From Oceanobacillus kimchii X50 (GTDB lineage Bacteria > Bacillota > Bacilli > Bacillales > Amphibacillaceae), in assembly GCF_000340475.1 (NCBI RefSeq), contig NZ_CM001792.1:199425-263424 (forward strand): a stretch of 64,000 nt of DNA, given 5' to 3'. Positions 52,602 to 61,162 of the stretch are shown here, one piece after another (the stretch's first letter is position 1; each line of letters begins with the position of its first letter). A model generated the notes under the pieces. The model made no database searches. It saw only the letters and a list, made by a program, of their open reading frames with translations, and was not told the origin of the DNA. Made by a program: the position numbers and the translations under genes.

Positions 52602-53072
52602 ATGACGGGAAAGACACATATAATGGGAGGTATTGCAGCTACGACTGCCTATGCCTATTATTCAAATTATGATCCTACTGCATTAATTATTTCAGGTGCC
52701 ATTGGTTCCATCATACCGGATATTTGTCATGGTGGAAGTAAAATTGGAAGGCGTTTTCCGATTTTATCAAACATTATCAATGCAATTTTTGGACATCGCA
52801 CCATTACACATAGTTTGATATTTTTAGTACTAATAGGATATATTCTCACACTAATCACCGATAATCAGTCAATTATTATGGGTGTGGTGATTGGAATGGC
52901 GAGTCATTTGATTTTAGACGCATGTACAAAAAATGGCATAAAGCTTTTATATCCTGCTTCGGTAACTGTACGTTTGCCAATAACGACAAAAACTGGAGGG
53001 GCAGTTGAGAATATTGTTCTTATTGCTTTAACTATTGTAACGATTTATTTTGGAAAAGAATTTATTCTCTAA
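52602..53072 (+). CDS. YdjM-family membrane metal-dependent hydrolase
   Basis: A 156-residue membrane protein of the YdjM/DUF457 family. Metal-ligand histidines are in KTHIMGGIAA, PDICHGGS, GHRTITHS and MASHLILDACT; four helices are expected. Related E. coli YdjM is LexA-regulated, but no SOS box was seen here. ATG 52602 follows TGAGGAGAAAACA. It may share a transcript with the Nudix gene; a terminator follows. Confidence 0.86.
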   Translation: MTGKTHIMGGIAATTAYAYYSNYDPTALIISGAIGSIIPDICHGGSKIGRRFPILSNIINAIFGHRTITHSLIFLVLIGYILTLITDNQSIIMGVVIGMASHLILDACTKNGIKLLYPASVTVRLPITTKTGGAVENIVLIALTIVTIYFGKEFIL

Positions 53073-53084
53073 ACATGTACATAA

Positions 53085-53121
53085 AAAAAGGAAATGCCGG
53101 TCGGAGGCACTTCCTTTTTTA
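53085..53121 (+). terminator. Terminator after the ydjM-like gene
   Basis: AAAAAAGGAAATGCC pairs with GGCACTTCCTTTTTT around GGTCGGA with one mismatch, then AAG. It lies 14 bases after the stop. Confidence 0.85.
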
Positions 53122-53152
53122 AGATATTGTGACATGTTTATTCTGCTCGTTC

Positions 53153-53269
53153 TTATGATTTTGATCGTAACATGTCTGCTACGGCATGGAATACTTCTAC
53201 GCCTTGATACGTAAAGACTGACAAGGCTGTTAATGAAAAGAATCCAACAATGATATAACGAATAATCAT
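53153..53269 (-). CDS. Small single-helix membrane protein
   Basis: A 38-residue protein, MIIRYIIVGFFSLTALSVFT then YQGVEVFHAVADMLRSKS, with one likely membrane helix and a charged tail. Its ATG at 53269 follows an excellent site (AAGGGAGGTAACAATCA), hard to explain by chance. No family is recognised. It is read leftward, after the gene at 53296-53616 on the same strand, and may be translated from the same message. Confidence 0.62.
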   Translation of the reverse strand: MIIRYIIVGFFSLTALSVFTYQGVEVFHAVADMLRSKS

Positions 53270-53295
53270 TGATTGTTACCTCCCTTGAAAAACTT

Positions 53296-53616
53296 TTACT
53301 TTATGTTTGTCAAAGGAGATTCACCCAGATAACTCGACTGATAAAATATCGGAGTGAACTGAATTCTGCGAGTAATAGATAAAACTTGAAAATTACTCGA
53401 AAGTCGTTGAATCAAATTAATTATAATGATAGCTGAAAAAATAGATAAAAAAATAACCTTATCGTTATAGCCGCTTTGAGAATAAGATAAATCAAGTGTG
53501 TTCTGATGTTCTACAATGTTTGCTTTTTCTAAACTTACGTGACTATGTGAGCCGACGGTTAATTGAGAAACCGGCAATAAAAGAATCATTAATGCAATTA
53601 TTAAATATCGATTCAT
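53296..53616 (-). CDS. Exported or membrane protein, unknown function
   Basis: A 106-residue protein with an N-terminal hydrophobic segment (IIALMILLLPVSQLTVGS, possible signal) and a second helix (VIFLSIFSAIIIINLI). A short histidine pair (SHSHVSL) follows the first. No family is recognised. ATG 53616 follows AAAAAGGACGTGACTTA. Together with the 38-residue protein downstream it may form a tiny membrane unit. Confidence 0.6.
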   Translation of the reverse strand: MNRYLIIALMILLLPVSQLTVGSHSHVSLEKANIVEHQNTLDLSYSQSGYNDKVIFLSIFSAIIIINLIQRLSSNFQVLSITRRIQFTPIFYQSSYLGESPLTNIK

Positions 53617-53832
53617 TAAGTCACGTCCTTTTTCATTTATTCTTACAATATGTTATTGAAATGAATTTAGTACTTCAAATAAACTTATTAAATAATTTTT
53701 ATCATATAAATGTATCATAATTATGAAGTTCACACAATGAAAAATATTCCATTTGCAAATAAGAGAATCTCATTGTAAAATCAATTACAGATAATAAAGG
53801 TCTATAATAGTTATTTGAGAAAGGGTAATAAC

Positions 53833-54261
53833 ATGAAATTTTCTAAAGCGATAAATTATGCATTACACACAATGGTGTATTTAGCGGATAAGCCAAAAGG
53901 AACATCTATTGGTGTGGAACGATTAGCGGAAACACAAAAGTTGTCTCCAACGTATCTATCCAAAATATTGACCAAACTAGTGAAAGCAGGATTAATTGAA
54001 TCCACACCAGGTGCTAAAGGTGGTTATCGATTAGCGAGAAAAGGGGATAATATTACGTTTTTAGACGTTATTCATGCCATTGAAGGACAAACAGTGTTAT
54101 TTTATTGTTCTATAGATCATGATGACGACTTTTCTAGAAATGAAGAATGTTTAATAGAGAATGCTATGATTGAAGCAGAGGAAAAAATGAAAGAATCCTT
54201 AGATCGTAAATATATCATGGATATTGCAAAGTTAATGCGCTCTCAAAAAAATCTTCAATGA
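53833..54261 (+). CDS. Rrf2-family regulator
   Basis: A 142-residue winged-helix regulator. The start KFSKAINYALHTMVYLADKP and LSPTYLSKILTKLVKAGLI are typical of Rrf2. Cysteines occur in FYCSID and NEECLIE, two only, so an iron-sulfur cluster like that of NsrR is uncertain. It may sense redox state or electrophiles. The start at 53833 follows GAGAAAGGG. A thioredoxin-reductase-like gene follows 72 bases later, a likely target. Confidence 0.85.
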   Translation: MKFSKAINYALHTMVYLADKPKGTSIGVERLAETQKLSPTYLSKILTKLVKAGLIESTPGAKGGYRLARKGDNITFLDVIHAIEGQTVLFYCSIDHDDDFSRNEECLIENAMIEAEEKMKESLDRKYIMDIAKLMRSQKNLQ

Positions 54262-54333
54262 GAGTGTTCTTTTTTAAACCTATTATAGATATTATGAGTC
54301 TTTAATATATTTGTTATAAGGAGTGTATGATGA

Positions 54334-55239
54334 ATGTTAGACAGTATTGTTATTGGTGGAGGACCTGCAGGGTTAAGTGCGGCACTTGTATTAGGTAGAG
54401 CTGGAAAAAGAGCTGTTGTCTTCGATGATGATAATCCAAGAAATAAAGTCACCCATGAATCACATAGTTTTTTAACGAGAGATGGTATTCATCCTTCAGA
54501 ACTAAAAGAATTAGGGAAACAGGATATATTAAAATATCCGACGGTTAGTATGGAAATGCAACGTGTGAATGAAATCCATAGGGAGAAGAATCATTTTCAA
54601 TTAATTACCGAGAAGGGGGATTTATATCAAACAAAAAAAGTTCTCCTAGCAACGGGGCTTAAGGATGTTTTTCCAAAAGTGAAAGGACTCGATAAGTTCT
54701 ACGGTTCCAGCTTATTTAGTTGTCCGTTCTGTGATGGCTGGGAAATGAGAAATCAAGCTTTAGTAGTCATTTCTGACAATAAAAATGCAGCATTTCAAAT
54801 GGGTAAAAAGTTATCTAATTGGAGTAAAGATATTATCGTCTGTACGAACGGAAATCAAGTATTAACTGAAGAACAGAAACGTTCTTTTGCTAAAAATGGC
54901 ATTCAAGTATTGGAAGAGGAGATAGATGAACTTATAGGAAACAATGGACAGCTTCAGAAGATAAGATTTATCAGTGGTGAAGAAATTCTTCGTGAAGGTG
55001 GCCTTGTTACAGTAGGTTTAGAGCAAGCTTCTCCATTTGCAGAAAGTTTAGGTTGTGTGATGTCAGATAATGGAGGAATTAAAACGGATGGTTTGGGTAG
55101 AACAAGTATTCCTGGTATTTATGCCAGTGGAGATGCTACAATCTCTACTCCTTCCCAATTAATTATGGCTGCTGGTGAAGGTAATAAAGTTGGAGCTATG
55201 ATTGTTTCTGACTTGATTGATGAATCATTTAAATTATAA
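54334..55239 (+). CDS. Thioredoxin-reductase-like flavoprotein (CPFC type)
   Basis: A 301-residue FAD-dependent oxidoreductase. FAD is bound at IGGGPAGLSAALVLGRAG; the redox cysteines are Cys130 and Cys133 in SCPFCDGWEM, differing from the CATC/CAVC of true thioredoxin reductase; GIYASGDAT is the second FAD motif. The usual NADPH GxGxxA motif is not obvious (reading SDNKNAAFQM). It may reduce a special thiol partner. ATG 54334 follows AAGGAGTG. It is likely controlled by the Rrf2 protein upstream. Confidence 0.85.
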   Translation: MLDSIVIGGGPAGLSAALVLGRAGKRAVVFDDDNPRNKVTHESHSFLTRDGIHPSELKELGKQDILKYPTVSMEMQRVNEIHREKNHFQLITEKGDLYQTKKVLLATGLKDVFPKVKGLDKFYGSSLFSCPFCDGWEMRNQALVVISDNKNAAFQMGKKLSNWSKDIIVCTNGNQVLTEEQKRSFAKNGIQVLEEEIDELIGNNGQLQKIRFISGEEILREGGLVTVGLEQASPFAESLGCVMSDNGGIKTDGLGRTSIPGIYASGDATISTPSQLIMAAGEGNKVGAMIVSDLIDESFKL

Positions 55240-55332
55240 AAATAATAAATGTACGCTTATTTAGATTCAATGATTTAAATTTGTAAAACATGGGAATATA
55301 TAAGTACACATAGGTATAAAGGAGTGTACAAA

Positions 55333-56442
55333 TTGAGTGAACGAATTTTTATAAGTCCAGCAAAATATGTACAAGGAAAGAATGCCATCCAACGAATTGG
55401 TGAATATGTGAAAGATATTGGTAATCAAGCCATTGTTATTGCAGATGAAACTGTCTGGGAAATAGCAGCAAATGACGTTGTAAAGCATTTAAAAGAAGAA
55501 AGTATTGAAGTAGAGGAAGTAGTATTTAATGGAGAAGCTTCAAAAGCTGAAATGGAACGGATTTCTAAGATTGCAGGTGAATCTAATTCTACTGTAGTTG
55601 TTGGAGTTGGTGGCGGTAAAACGCTTGATACGGCAAAAGCTGTTTCTGATGAAGTAAAAGGTCAGACTGTTATTGTGCCAACAACTGCTTCAACTGATGC
55701 TCCAACTAGTGCGCTTTCTGTAGTTTATTCCAATGAAGGCGTATTTGAGGGATATCGTTTTTACGATAAGAACCCAGATTTAGTAATTGTAGATACGAAA
55801 ATCGTAGCAGGAGCTCCTAAACGTTTCTTATCTTCAGGTATTGCGGATGCTCTAGCAACTTGGGTGGAAGCACGTAGTGTAATCGAAAATAAAGGTAAAA
55901 CAATGGCGGGTGGATATACGACTATTGCAGCACAAGCTATTGCGGAAAAATGTGAAGAAACCTTATTTAAATATGCGGAATTGGCATATGAATCTGTGAA
56001 GGCGAAAGCTGTAACACCTGCTCTAGAGAATGTTGTTGAAGCAAATACATTATTAAGTGGGCTTGGATTTGAAAGTGGCGGCTTAGGTGCAGCACATGCA
56101 ATTCATAATGGTTTCACTGCGTTAGATGGTGACATCCATCACTTAACTCACGGTGAGAAAGTTGCATTTGGTACCTTAGTTCAATTGGCTTTAGAGGAGC
56201 GCTCTAAAGAAGAGATTGAACGTTATATAAAATTATATATAAGTCTTGAACTTCCAGTAACACTAGAAGACATCAAGTTAAAAGATGCGTCTCGTGAAGA
56301 TATTATGAAAGTTGCCGAAGCAGCTACAGTTGATGAAGAAACAATTCACGAAGCTTTTAAAGTAACAGCAGATGATGTGGCAGATGCTATCTATGCCGCA
56401 GATCAATATGCGAAGTCATATAAAGAAAAATATCAGAAGTAA
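55333..56442 (+). CDS. gldA: Glycerol dehydrogenase
   Basis: A 369-residue iron/zinc-type dehydrogenase that oxidises glycerol to dihydroxyacetone with NAD+. NAD is held by [14 protein letters not shown] and [14 protein letters not shown]; metal ligands are Asp in GIADALATW and histidines in AAHAIHNGF and [10 protein letters not shown]. The match to GldA is good throughout. Start TTG 55333 follows AAAGGAGTGTACAAA; the GTG at 55324 overlaps that site. No dihydroxyacetone kinase is adjacent. A terminator follows. Confidence 0.93.
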   Translation: MSERIFISPAKYVQGKNAIQRIGEYVKDIGNQAIVIADETVWEIAANDVVKHLKEESIEVEEVVFNGEASKAEMERISKIAGESNSTVVVGVGGGKTLDTAKAVSDEVKGQTVIVPTTASTDAPTSALSVVYSNEGVFEGYRFYDKNPDLVIVDTKIVAGAPKRFLSSGIADALATWVEARSVIENKGKTMAGGYTTIAAQAIAEKCEETLFKYAELAYESVKAKAVTPALENVVEANTLLSGLGFESGGLGAAHAIHNGFTALDGDIHHLTHGEKVAFGTLVQLALEERSKEEIERYIKLYISLELPVTLEDIKLKDASREDIMKVAEAATVDEETIHEAFKVTADDVADAIYAADQYAKSYKEKYQK

Positions 56443-56454
56443 TTATAATATAGA

Positions 56455-56492
56455 GAAAGCATATCAACACTCATAGTTGGTATGCTTTTTTT
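56455..56492 (+). terminator. Terminator after gldA
   Basis: AAAGCATATCAAC pairs with GTTGGTATGCTTT around a seven-base loop, ending in seven Ts. Confidence 0.88.
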
Positions 56493-56590
56493 AATGCCAT
56501 TAATTTATCTTTACAAAGAAAGTAGTGAAACTTTTCTTATATATTAATCGTCTAATTAAATACAATCAGATTGGAAGGGAGAATGTATAG

Positions 56591-57004
56591 GTGAATATTA
56601 AAAAGATATATTTGTATATGGGCTTGTTATTTATTATTATTTTAATAAGTTGCTCTTTTTTAGAGAATGGATTGATCAAGGGAGATGTGCAAAGCATTCA
56701 AATAGCTAAATCCAAAGGTTTTGGATCTTATGCTAGTAATGACTTTCTTAATGAAATAAGGGACAAAGAAAAAGTTAAACTTTTTAAGGATGCTATTAAT
56801 AGTGCTGTAAAACAATCTGGAGTAGTAGATATGATAGATCCAATTTACGATGTGAAGTTGATAAGCGATGATGATCAAACACAAGAATTGTATTTGTGGT
56901 TGTATGAAACTTCTGGATCAGTAATGACAGTCGAAGATACGCATACAGTTTATTCAATTTCTGAAAAAAACGCAGAAAAATTATATGATATTGTGAGGGA
57001 TTAA
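56591..57004 (+). CDS. Lipoprotein, unknown function
   Basis: A 137-residue lipoprotein with signal YLYMGLLFIIILISC ending in the lipobox cysteine. The mature domain (about 115 residues) begins VQSIQIAKSKGFGS and ends ISEKNAEKLYDIVR, of a style seen in small Bacillus lipoproteins (YhfM-like by feel); no function is known. GTG 56591 follows GGAAGGGAGAA. It is monocistronic. Confidence 0.7.
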   Translation: MNIKKIYLYMGLLFIIILISCSFLENGLIKGDVQSIQIAKSKGFGSYASNDFLNEIRDKEKVKLFKDAINSAVKQSGVVDMIDPIYDVKLISDDDQTQELYLWLYETSGSVMTVEDTHTVYSISEKNAEKLYDIVRD

Positions 57005-57038
57005 AAGAAATATTAATAAATTTATTCGGATAAGATTC

Positions 57039-57114
57039 ATCAAAAAAATTTGATATATTTCTTGTGTGATTTATTTTAATATTTTATAATTAATACATCA
57101 AGAAAAATTGATGT
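57039..57114 (+). promoter_or_regulatory. Two ArsR boxes before arsR
   Basis: ATCAA-N6-TTGAT occurs at 57039-57054 and 57097-57112; the second is extended to ACATCAA..TTGATGT (57095-57114). This fits the ArsR operator pattern ATCAA-N6-TTGA. The second ends just before the ribosome site GAGGGG. Confidence 0.82.
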
Positions 57115-57129
57115 GAGGGGTTGATCTAA

Positions 57130-57411
57130 ATGAACCAATTTTTAGAGTATGAAAAAAAATTCAAGGCACTAGCTGACCAAAAACGCTTAGAAATAATGTA
57201 TGAACTTTGTCAAAGAGGAAGAACCTGTGTATGTGATTTAACTGATGTATTTGATGTTTCTCAATCAAAACTTTCTTATCATCTCAAGATATTATTAGAG
57301 GCAGGGTTAATTACTAAAGATACAAAAGGTAAATGGAATTATTACGTTTTAAATGATAAGGAAGTAAATAACCTGTTATCAGAAGAACTATGCTGTATTT
57401 TTAGGAAATAA
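57130..57411 (+). CDS. arsR: ArsR-family arsenic-responsive repressor
   Basis: A 93-residue ArsR/SmtB repressor. The metalloid-binding CVC motif is in GRTCVCDLTDVFDVSQ, at the start of the DNA-recognition region; SQSKLSYHLKIL is the recognition helix and an extra CC lies at the end (ELCCIF). Arsenite or organoarsenicals should release it from the three ArsR boxes. ATG 57130 follows GAGGGGTTGATCTAA. The ArsI gene lies 76 bases downstream. Confidence 0.9.
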   Translation: MNQFLEYEKKFKALADQKRLEIMYELCQRGRTCVCDLTDVFDVSQSKLSYHLKILLEAGLITKDTKGKWNYYVLNDKEVNNLLSEELCCIFRK

Positions 57412-57445
57412 GGAGAAAAAGATTTTATTATTTTTTATCTAATAC

Positions 57446-57461
57446 ATCAATTTTTTTTGAT
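57446..57461 (+). promoter_or_regulatory. ArsR box before arsI
   Basis: A third ATCAA-N6-TTGAT (here ATCAATTTTTTTTGAT) lies between arsR and arsI, 27 bases before the arsI start. It suggests a separate arsI promoter under the same repressor. Confidence 0.78.
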
Positions 57462-57487
57462 ATAACTATTTAGAGGGGGAATTTTTA

Positions 57488-57886
57488 ATGAAGTATGTTC
57501 ATGTTGGTGTAAACGTAACAAACCTTAATGAATCTGTAGAATTTTATTCAAAAGTTTTTGGAGTGTCACCAGTAAAATCGAAGTTTAACTATGCTAAGTT
57601 CTTACTCGATCAACCTGGCCTTAATTTCACACTTAATGTGAAGGATGACGTAGGAGGAAACCAGATCAACCATTTTGGGTTTCAAGTAGAGACAGCTGAA
57701 GAAATTTTATTGCACAAAAAAAGATTAGAAAAAGAGGGTTTTTTTGCTCGTAAGGAAATGAATACAACTTGTTGTTATGCAGTGCAAGATAAGTTTTGGG
57801 TGACCGATCCTGACGGTAACGAATGGGAATTCTTCTACACAAAAGCAGATAGTGAAATAGAGCGTAATACATGTTGTGCCAGCTAA
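57488..57886 (+). CDS. arsI: ArsI-type C-As lyase (VOC superfamily)
   Basis: A 132-residue VOC protein with the features of ArsI, an iron-dependent dioxygenase that cleaves the carbon-arsenic bond of trivalent organoarsenicals. Metal ligands fit His5, His62 and Glu114; the arsenic-binding vicinal cysteines are Cys95-Cys96 in NTTCCYAVQDKFWV, and WVTDPDGNEWEFF follows. A further CC near the end may bind metal. ATG 57488 follows AGAGGGGG. With arsR it forms an organoarsenical detoxification module; no arsB/acr3 efflux gene is nearby. Confidence 0.9.
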   Translation: MKYVHVGVNVTNLNESVEFYSKVFGVSPVKSKFNYAKFLLDQPGLNFTLNVKDDVGGNQINHFGFQVETAEEILLHKKRLEKEGFFARKEMNTTCCYAVQDKFWVTDPDGNEWEFFYTKADSEIERNTCCAS

Positions 57887-57957
57887 ATATATACTAGTCT
57901 CAATGCAAAGTAACTTGTGTATATACTTAATTAATTGTGATAAAAGAATATAAATAG

Positions 57958-57998
57958 AAGCGAACTTTTATTCAATCCAATATAATGTTCGCTTTTAT
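57958..57998 (+). terminator. Terminator after arsI
   Basis: AAGCGAAC (57958-57965) pairs with GTTCGCTT (57987-57994) around a 21-base AT-rich loop, followed by TTATTT. Confidence 0.65.
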
Positions 57999-58370
57999 TT
58001 GGATTCTAGGGAATTTCTAGTTCCCCATTTAGTTTGCACATAACACAAAGCAATTTAAAAATTGAACCTCTGATGGTTTGTTCATAATCGTATTAATTTT
58101 AACATGTGTTTGTATCGTTGGAGCCTCCGGGAAAATGATTCTATAATGGGTTTACATAGGATATCTCCCATTGACCATCTTGTAAATATGTCGCATCTTA
58201 CCAAACGGGGCGAGAGAAGCTATTATATCTCTTTAACCATATCCAATTTCAATAATAAGCATTGCCTTTTCTACTTGAAAAGATTCTACTAGCTCCATTC
58301 TGTGAATTTATTTGGACTGTCTGTAAATTAACAAGCAGTAGGAGAAAATTCCCCACTGCATAGTTTCACA
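57999..58370. other. Noncoding stretch between arsI and tetR
   Basis: About 370 bases without a convincing gene. A 62-codon open frame at 58104-58292 lacks a ribosome site and known homology. A hairpin (AGGAGAAAATTCCCC near 58340) may end the leftward tetR transcript. No riboswitch was recognised. Confidence 0.4.
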
Positions 58371-59018
58371 TTAAGCTTTTATATGAGATAAATAAAGATC
58401 TTTCATAATTTCTAACTGACGCCTTGGCTCAACTTCTACATCATAGTAGTTAACAGCTTTCATTAATGCCAATTTGCGAGCGAATAAACCAAAGTTATTT
58501 ATGAACGATATCATTGTTTCTTTTATATTTAAATTATTACGAATCGATCCATCTCTTGAACCTTCTTGGATAAGTGTAGACATTAAGATATAAATTTCTT
58601 CTCTAACTGCATCGTACAAATCTATATCCTCTAAGGGTTCTTTGGAAATAGCTACGTAGTTTTCAAATGAATCAATAAACTTTGTAGAGTTTTTAGAAGC
58701 ATGTGTAACAATTTGACTTAGGAAATCAAATACCTTTTCAAATTTTTTATATGCATTTTCGGTGTTATTGATAATTAATTGAAACTGATAAAGTTCTTCT
58801 TCCATGATGGATGTTGCAACGGCGACGATAAGTTTATCTTTCCGTGGAAAGTATCGAAATAATGTTGCTACTCCAATTCCTTCTTCATCTGCAATATTTT
58901 GCATTTTTACATTTTCTAATCCTGATTCCGCAAATAATCGTTCCGCAGTTTGAACGATACTTTGATAGCGCTTGTTTCTATTTTTTTCTCGCAATCCTGT
59001 TTTATTGGAAGCGTCCAT
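58371..59018 (-). CDS. TetR-family regulator
   Basis: A 215-residue repressor. The helix-turn-helix reads TAERLFAESGLENVKMQNIA and GVATLFRYFPRKDKLIV; a ligand domain of about 150 residues follows. The start at 59018 follows AAGGAGATTGTT; ATG 59033 overlaps that site. It is divergent from an SDR gene, with a long palindrome between them that it should bind. Confidence 0.88.
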   Translation of the reverse strand: MDASNKTGLREKNRNKRYQSIVQTAERLFAESGLENVKMQNIADEEGIGVATLFRYFPRKDKLIVAVATSIMEEELYQFQLIINNTENAYKKFEKVFDFLSQIVTHASKNSTKFIDSFENYVAISKEPLEDIDLYDAVREEIYILMSTLIQEGSRDGSIRNNLNIKETMISFINNFGLFARKLALMKAVNYYDVEVEPRRQLEIMKDLYLSHIKA

Positions 59019-59104
59019 AACAATCTCCTTCATGATAAATCTATATTTAATTTATACATGGAATAAATTTATTTTGCAATTATATCAGAATTCGTATACA
59101 ATTT

Positions 59105-59133
59105 AATTAATGATAGTTGATCTATCATTAATT
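59105..59133. promoter_or_regulatory. Operator palindrome between tetR and the SDR gene
   Basis: A perfect palindrome with 12-base arms, AATTAATGATAG and CTATCATTAATT, around TTGAT. It lies 87 bases upstream of tetR and 105 upstream of the SDR start. A length of 29 bases is typical of TetR-family operators binding two dimers or one large dimer. Confidence 0.75.
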
Positions 59134-59238
59134 TATCTAATTAAAGTGATTATGATAGAATTTGCTATTATAGTGTATTTATATATTTTATGGAAATGTT
59201 CATAGGTAGAGCATTCCATAATGAATGGAGGAATTACA

Positions 59239-59973
59239 ATGGGGCGATTAGTGAATAAGGTGGCTATTATTACAGGAGGAGCAAGAGGCATGGGTGCTTC
59301 TCATGTGAGGCTTTTTGCAAAAGAAGGAGCAAAAGTAGTGTTCACTGATTTAAATGAAGAGGGTGGAATTGCTTTAGCAAATGAATTAGGAGACAATGTT
59401 AAATTTGTAAAGCAAGACGTAACAAATGCAGAAGACTGGGCTACGGTTATTTCTGAGACAGAAGAAGCTTTTGGTCCTGTAAATGTATTAGTAAATAATG
59501 CGGGAATTAGTTTAAGTGTTCCTTTGATGGAGATGACAGAGGAACAATATCGTAAAATTATTGATATTAACCAAGTATCCGTATTTTTAGGAATGAAAGC
59601 AGTAGTTCCTTCTATGCAAAAATCAGGAAGCGGATCGATCGTTAATATTTCCTCTATGAATGGAATTGTAGCAGGTGCAGTAGGATATACAGATTCTAAA
59701 TTCGCTGTACGTGGAGCTACAAAAGCAGCTGCAGTTCAACTAGGCGGGTTAGGAATTCGCGTGAACTCTGTTCATCCTGGTGTAATCGAGACTCCAATGG
59801 TTACGCAAGGCGATGCAATAGAACAAATTAAAGAATTTGCGAAACAAATACCATCTCAACGCATGGCACAGCCAGAAGAAGTTTCCAACATGGTACTTTT
59901 CCTTGCATCTGATGAATCTAGCTACTCTACAGGTTCTGAATTTGTCATCGATGGTGGTTTAACAGCAATGTAA
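59239..59973 (+). CDS. SDR-family oxidoreductase
   Basis: A 244-residue short-chain dehydrogenase of classical type. Cofactor site TGGARGMGASHV; NNAG, catalytic Ser in SIVNISSMNG and Tyr-x-x-x-Lys in YTDSKFAVRG (Asp in place of the usual Ala/Ser). The ending EFVIDGGLTAM is typical of ketoacyl/steroid/glucose dehydrogenases. The start at 59239 follows ATGGAGGAATTACA. It is divergent from tetR and probably induced by the substrate of that repressor, perhaps an alcohol, aldehyde or steroid-like compound. Confidence 0.87.
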   Translation: MGRLVNKVAIITGGARGMGASHVRLFAKEGAKVVFTDLNEEGGIALANELGDNVKFVKQDVTNAEDWATVISETEEAFGPVNVLVNNAGISLSVPLMEMTEEQYRKIIDINQVSVFLGMKAVVPSMQKSGSGSIVNISSMNGIVAGAVGYTDSKFAVRGATKAAAVQLGGLGIRVNSVHPGVIETPMVTQGDAIEQIKEFAKQIPSQRMAQPEEVSNMVLFLASDESSYSTGSEFVIDGGLTAM

Positions 59974-59995
59974 TAAATAGATTTTTTAAAGTATT

Positions 59996-60035
59996 ACCTC
60001 TATGAGAAGAGCGATTCTTTCTTATAGAGGTTTTT
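59996..60035 (+). terminator. Terminator after the SDR gene
   Basis: ACCTCTATGAGAA pairs with TTCTTATAGAGGT (13 pairs, one G-T) around GAGCGATTC, ending in TTTTT. Confidence 0.85.
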
Positions 60036-60141
60036 GATTTTGTAGTAGTTTTAGCTACCTTAAAACTTTAAGAATAAAAACAGAAGCGTATAATAAGGTC
60101 TATACATTATCTATAGAAATTAAAAGAATCGAGGAAGAGTA

Positions 60142-61011
60142 ATGAATGTAAGAAAGAAGCAACAAAGGAAGACTATGATGATTGTGCGTGGAATGATGAT
60201 TATTATTGGAGGGTTTATCACTGCTTATGGATTAGAAGCTGTGTTAATTCCAAACAGTGTATCCGATGGGGGCGTGACCGGATTAAGTATTGTTGGTTCA
60301 CAATTAACAGGGTTACCATTAGGTGTACTAATAGCATTACTTAATATTCCTTTTGTTTATTTAGGGTATAAACAAATCGGAAAGAGCTTTGCTGTATATT
60401 CTATAATCGGTATTGTTTCATTAGCTGTGAGCACTAGTTTAATGCATCATATCCCAACCATTATTGAAGGAGATACATTGTTGATTACGGTGGTCGGTGG
60501 TATTATCATTGGTTTTGGAATGGGGTTAGCACTTCGCAACGGCGGAGCATTAGATGGTATTGATATGCTTGCGGTATTGTTATCTCGAAAACTACCATTC
60601 GGTACAAGTGATCTTATTCTATTCTTAAATATGTTTGTTTTTATAATTGTCTCTACAGTATTTGGATTACAAGGAGCGATATTATCAGCCATAGCATATT
60701 TTATTGCTTCCAAGGTGATTCATATTGTAGAAGAAGGACTAAGTGGTTCAAAAACTTTCAATATTATCACAGATGAGCCTGAACAAATGGTTAAAACGAT
60801 TTATGAAAGATTAGGAAGAGGAGCTACGTATAAAACTGTACAGGGAAGTTATTCAAAAGAATCTTATAGAGAAATCTCGTGTGTAATCAATCGATTAGAA
60901 GAAAGTAAAATGAAGGAAATTATCCAAGAAATTGATCCAAAGGCTTTTGTGACAGTATACGATGTTGCTGAAGTACGAGGTGGAAACTTTACAAAACATG
61001 ATGTGTATTAG
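60142..61011 (+). CDS. YitT-family membrane protein
   Basis: A 289-residue protein of the YitT family (DUF161 plus DUF2179). About five helices (GLEAVLIPNSVSDGGVTGLS and GGIIIGFGMGLALRNGGALDG are diagnostic), then a cytoplasmic domain from near residue 205 with SYSKESYREISCVINR. Bacilli carry several such proteins of unknown function. The ATG 60142 follows GAGGAAGAG. It is followed by a terminator. Confidence 0.9.
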   Translation: MNVRKKQQRKTMMIVRGMMIIIGGFITAYGLEAVLIPNSVSDGGVTGLSIVGSQLTGLPLGVLIALLNIPFVYLGYKQIGKSFAVYSIIGIVSLAVSTSLMHHIPTIIEGDTLLITVVGGIIIGFGMGLALRNGGALDGIDMLAVLLSRKLPFGTSDLILFLNMFVFIIVSTVFGLQGAILSAIAYFIASKVIHIVEEGLSGSKTFNIITDEPEQMVKTIYERLGRGATYKTVQGSYSKESYREISCVINRLEESKMKEIIQEIDPKAFVTVYDVAEVRGGNFTKHDVY

Positions 61012-61016
61012 TGAAC

Positions 61017-61052
61017 AGCCATCAAGGAGTTGTCTTACTCTTTTGATGGCTT
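61017..61052 (+). terminator. Terminator after the yitT-like gene
   Basis: AGCCATCAAGGAG pairs with CTCTTTTGATGGCT with one mismatch around a short loop, six bases after the stop. The T-run is weak. Confidence 0.65.
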
Positions 61053-61162
61053 AACTGTTTCTAAAAAAAATTTATTTGAACCTGAGGTGTGTGTTTTAGT
61101 GCAAGTAAGTTTAGGATTGAGGTTACTTTTATCATGTGAATGTGGATATCCTGTAGGCATTT

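Noticed and set aside
58104-58292. 62-codon frame between arsI and tetR
   Set aside because: No ribosome site, odd composition and no recognised similarity.
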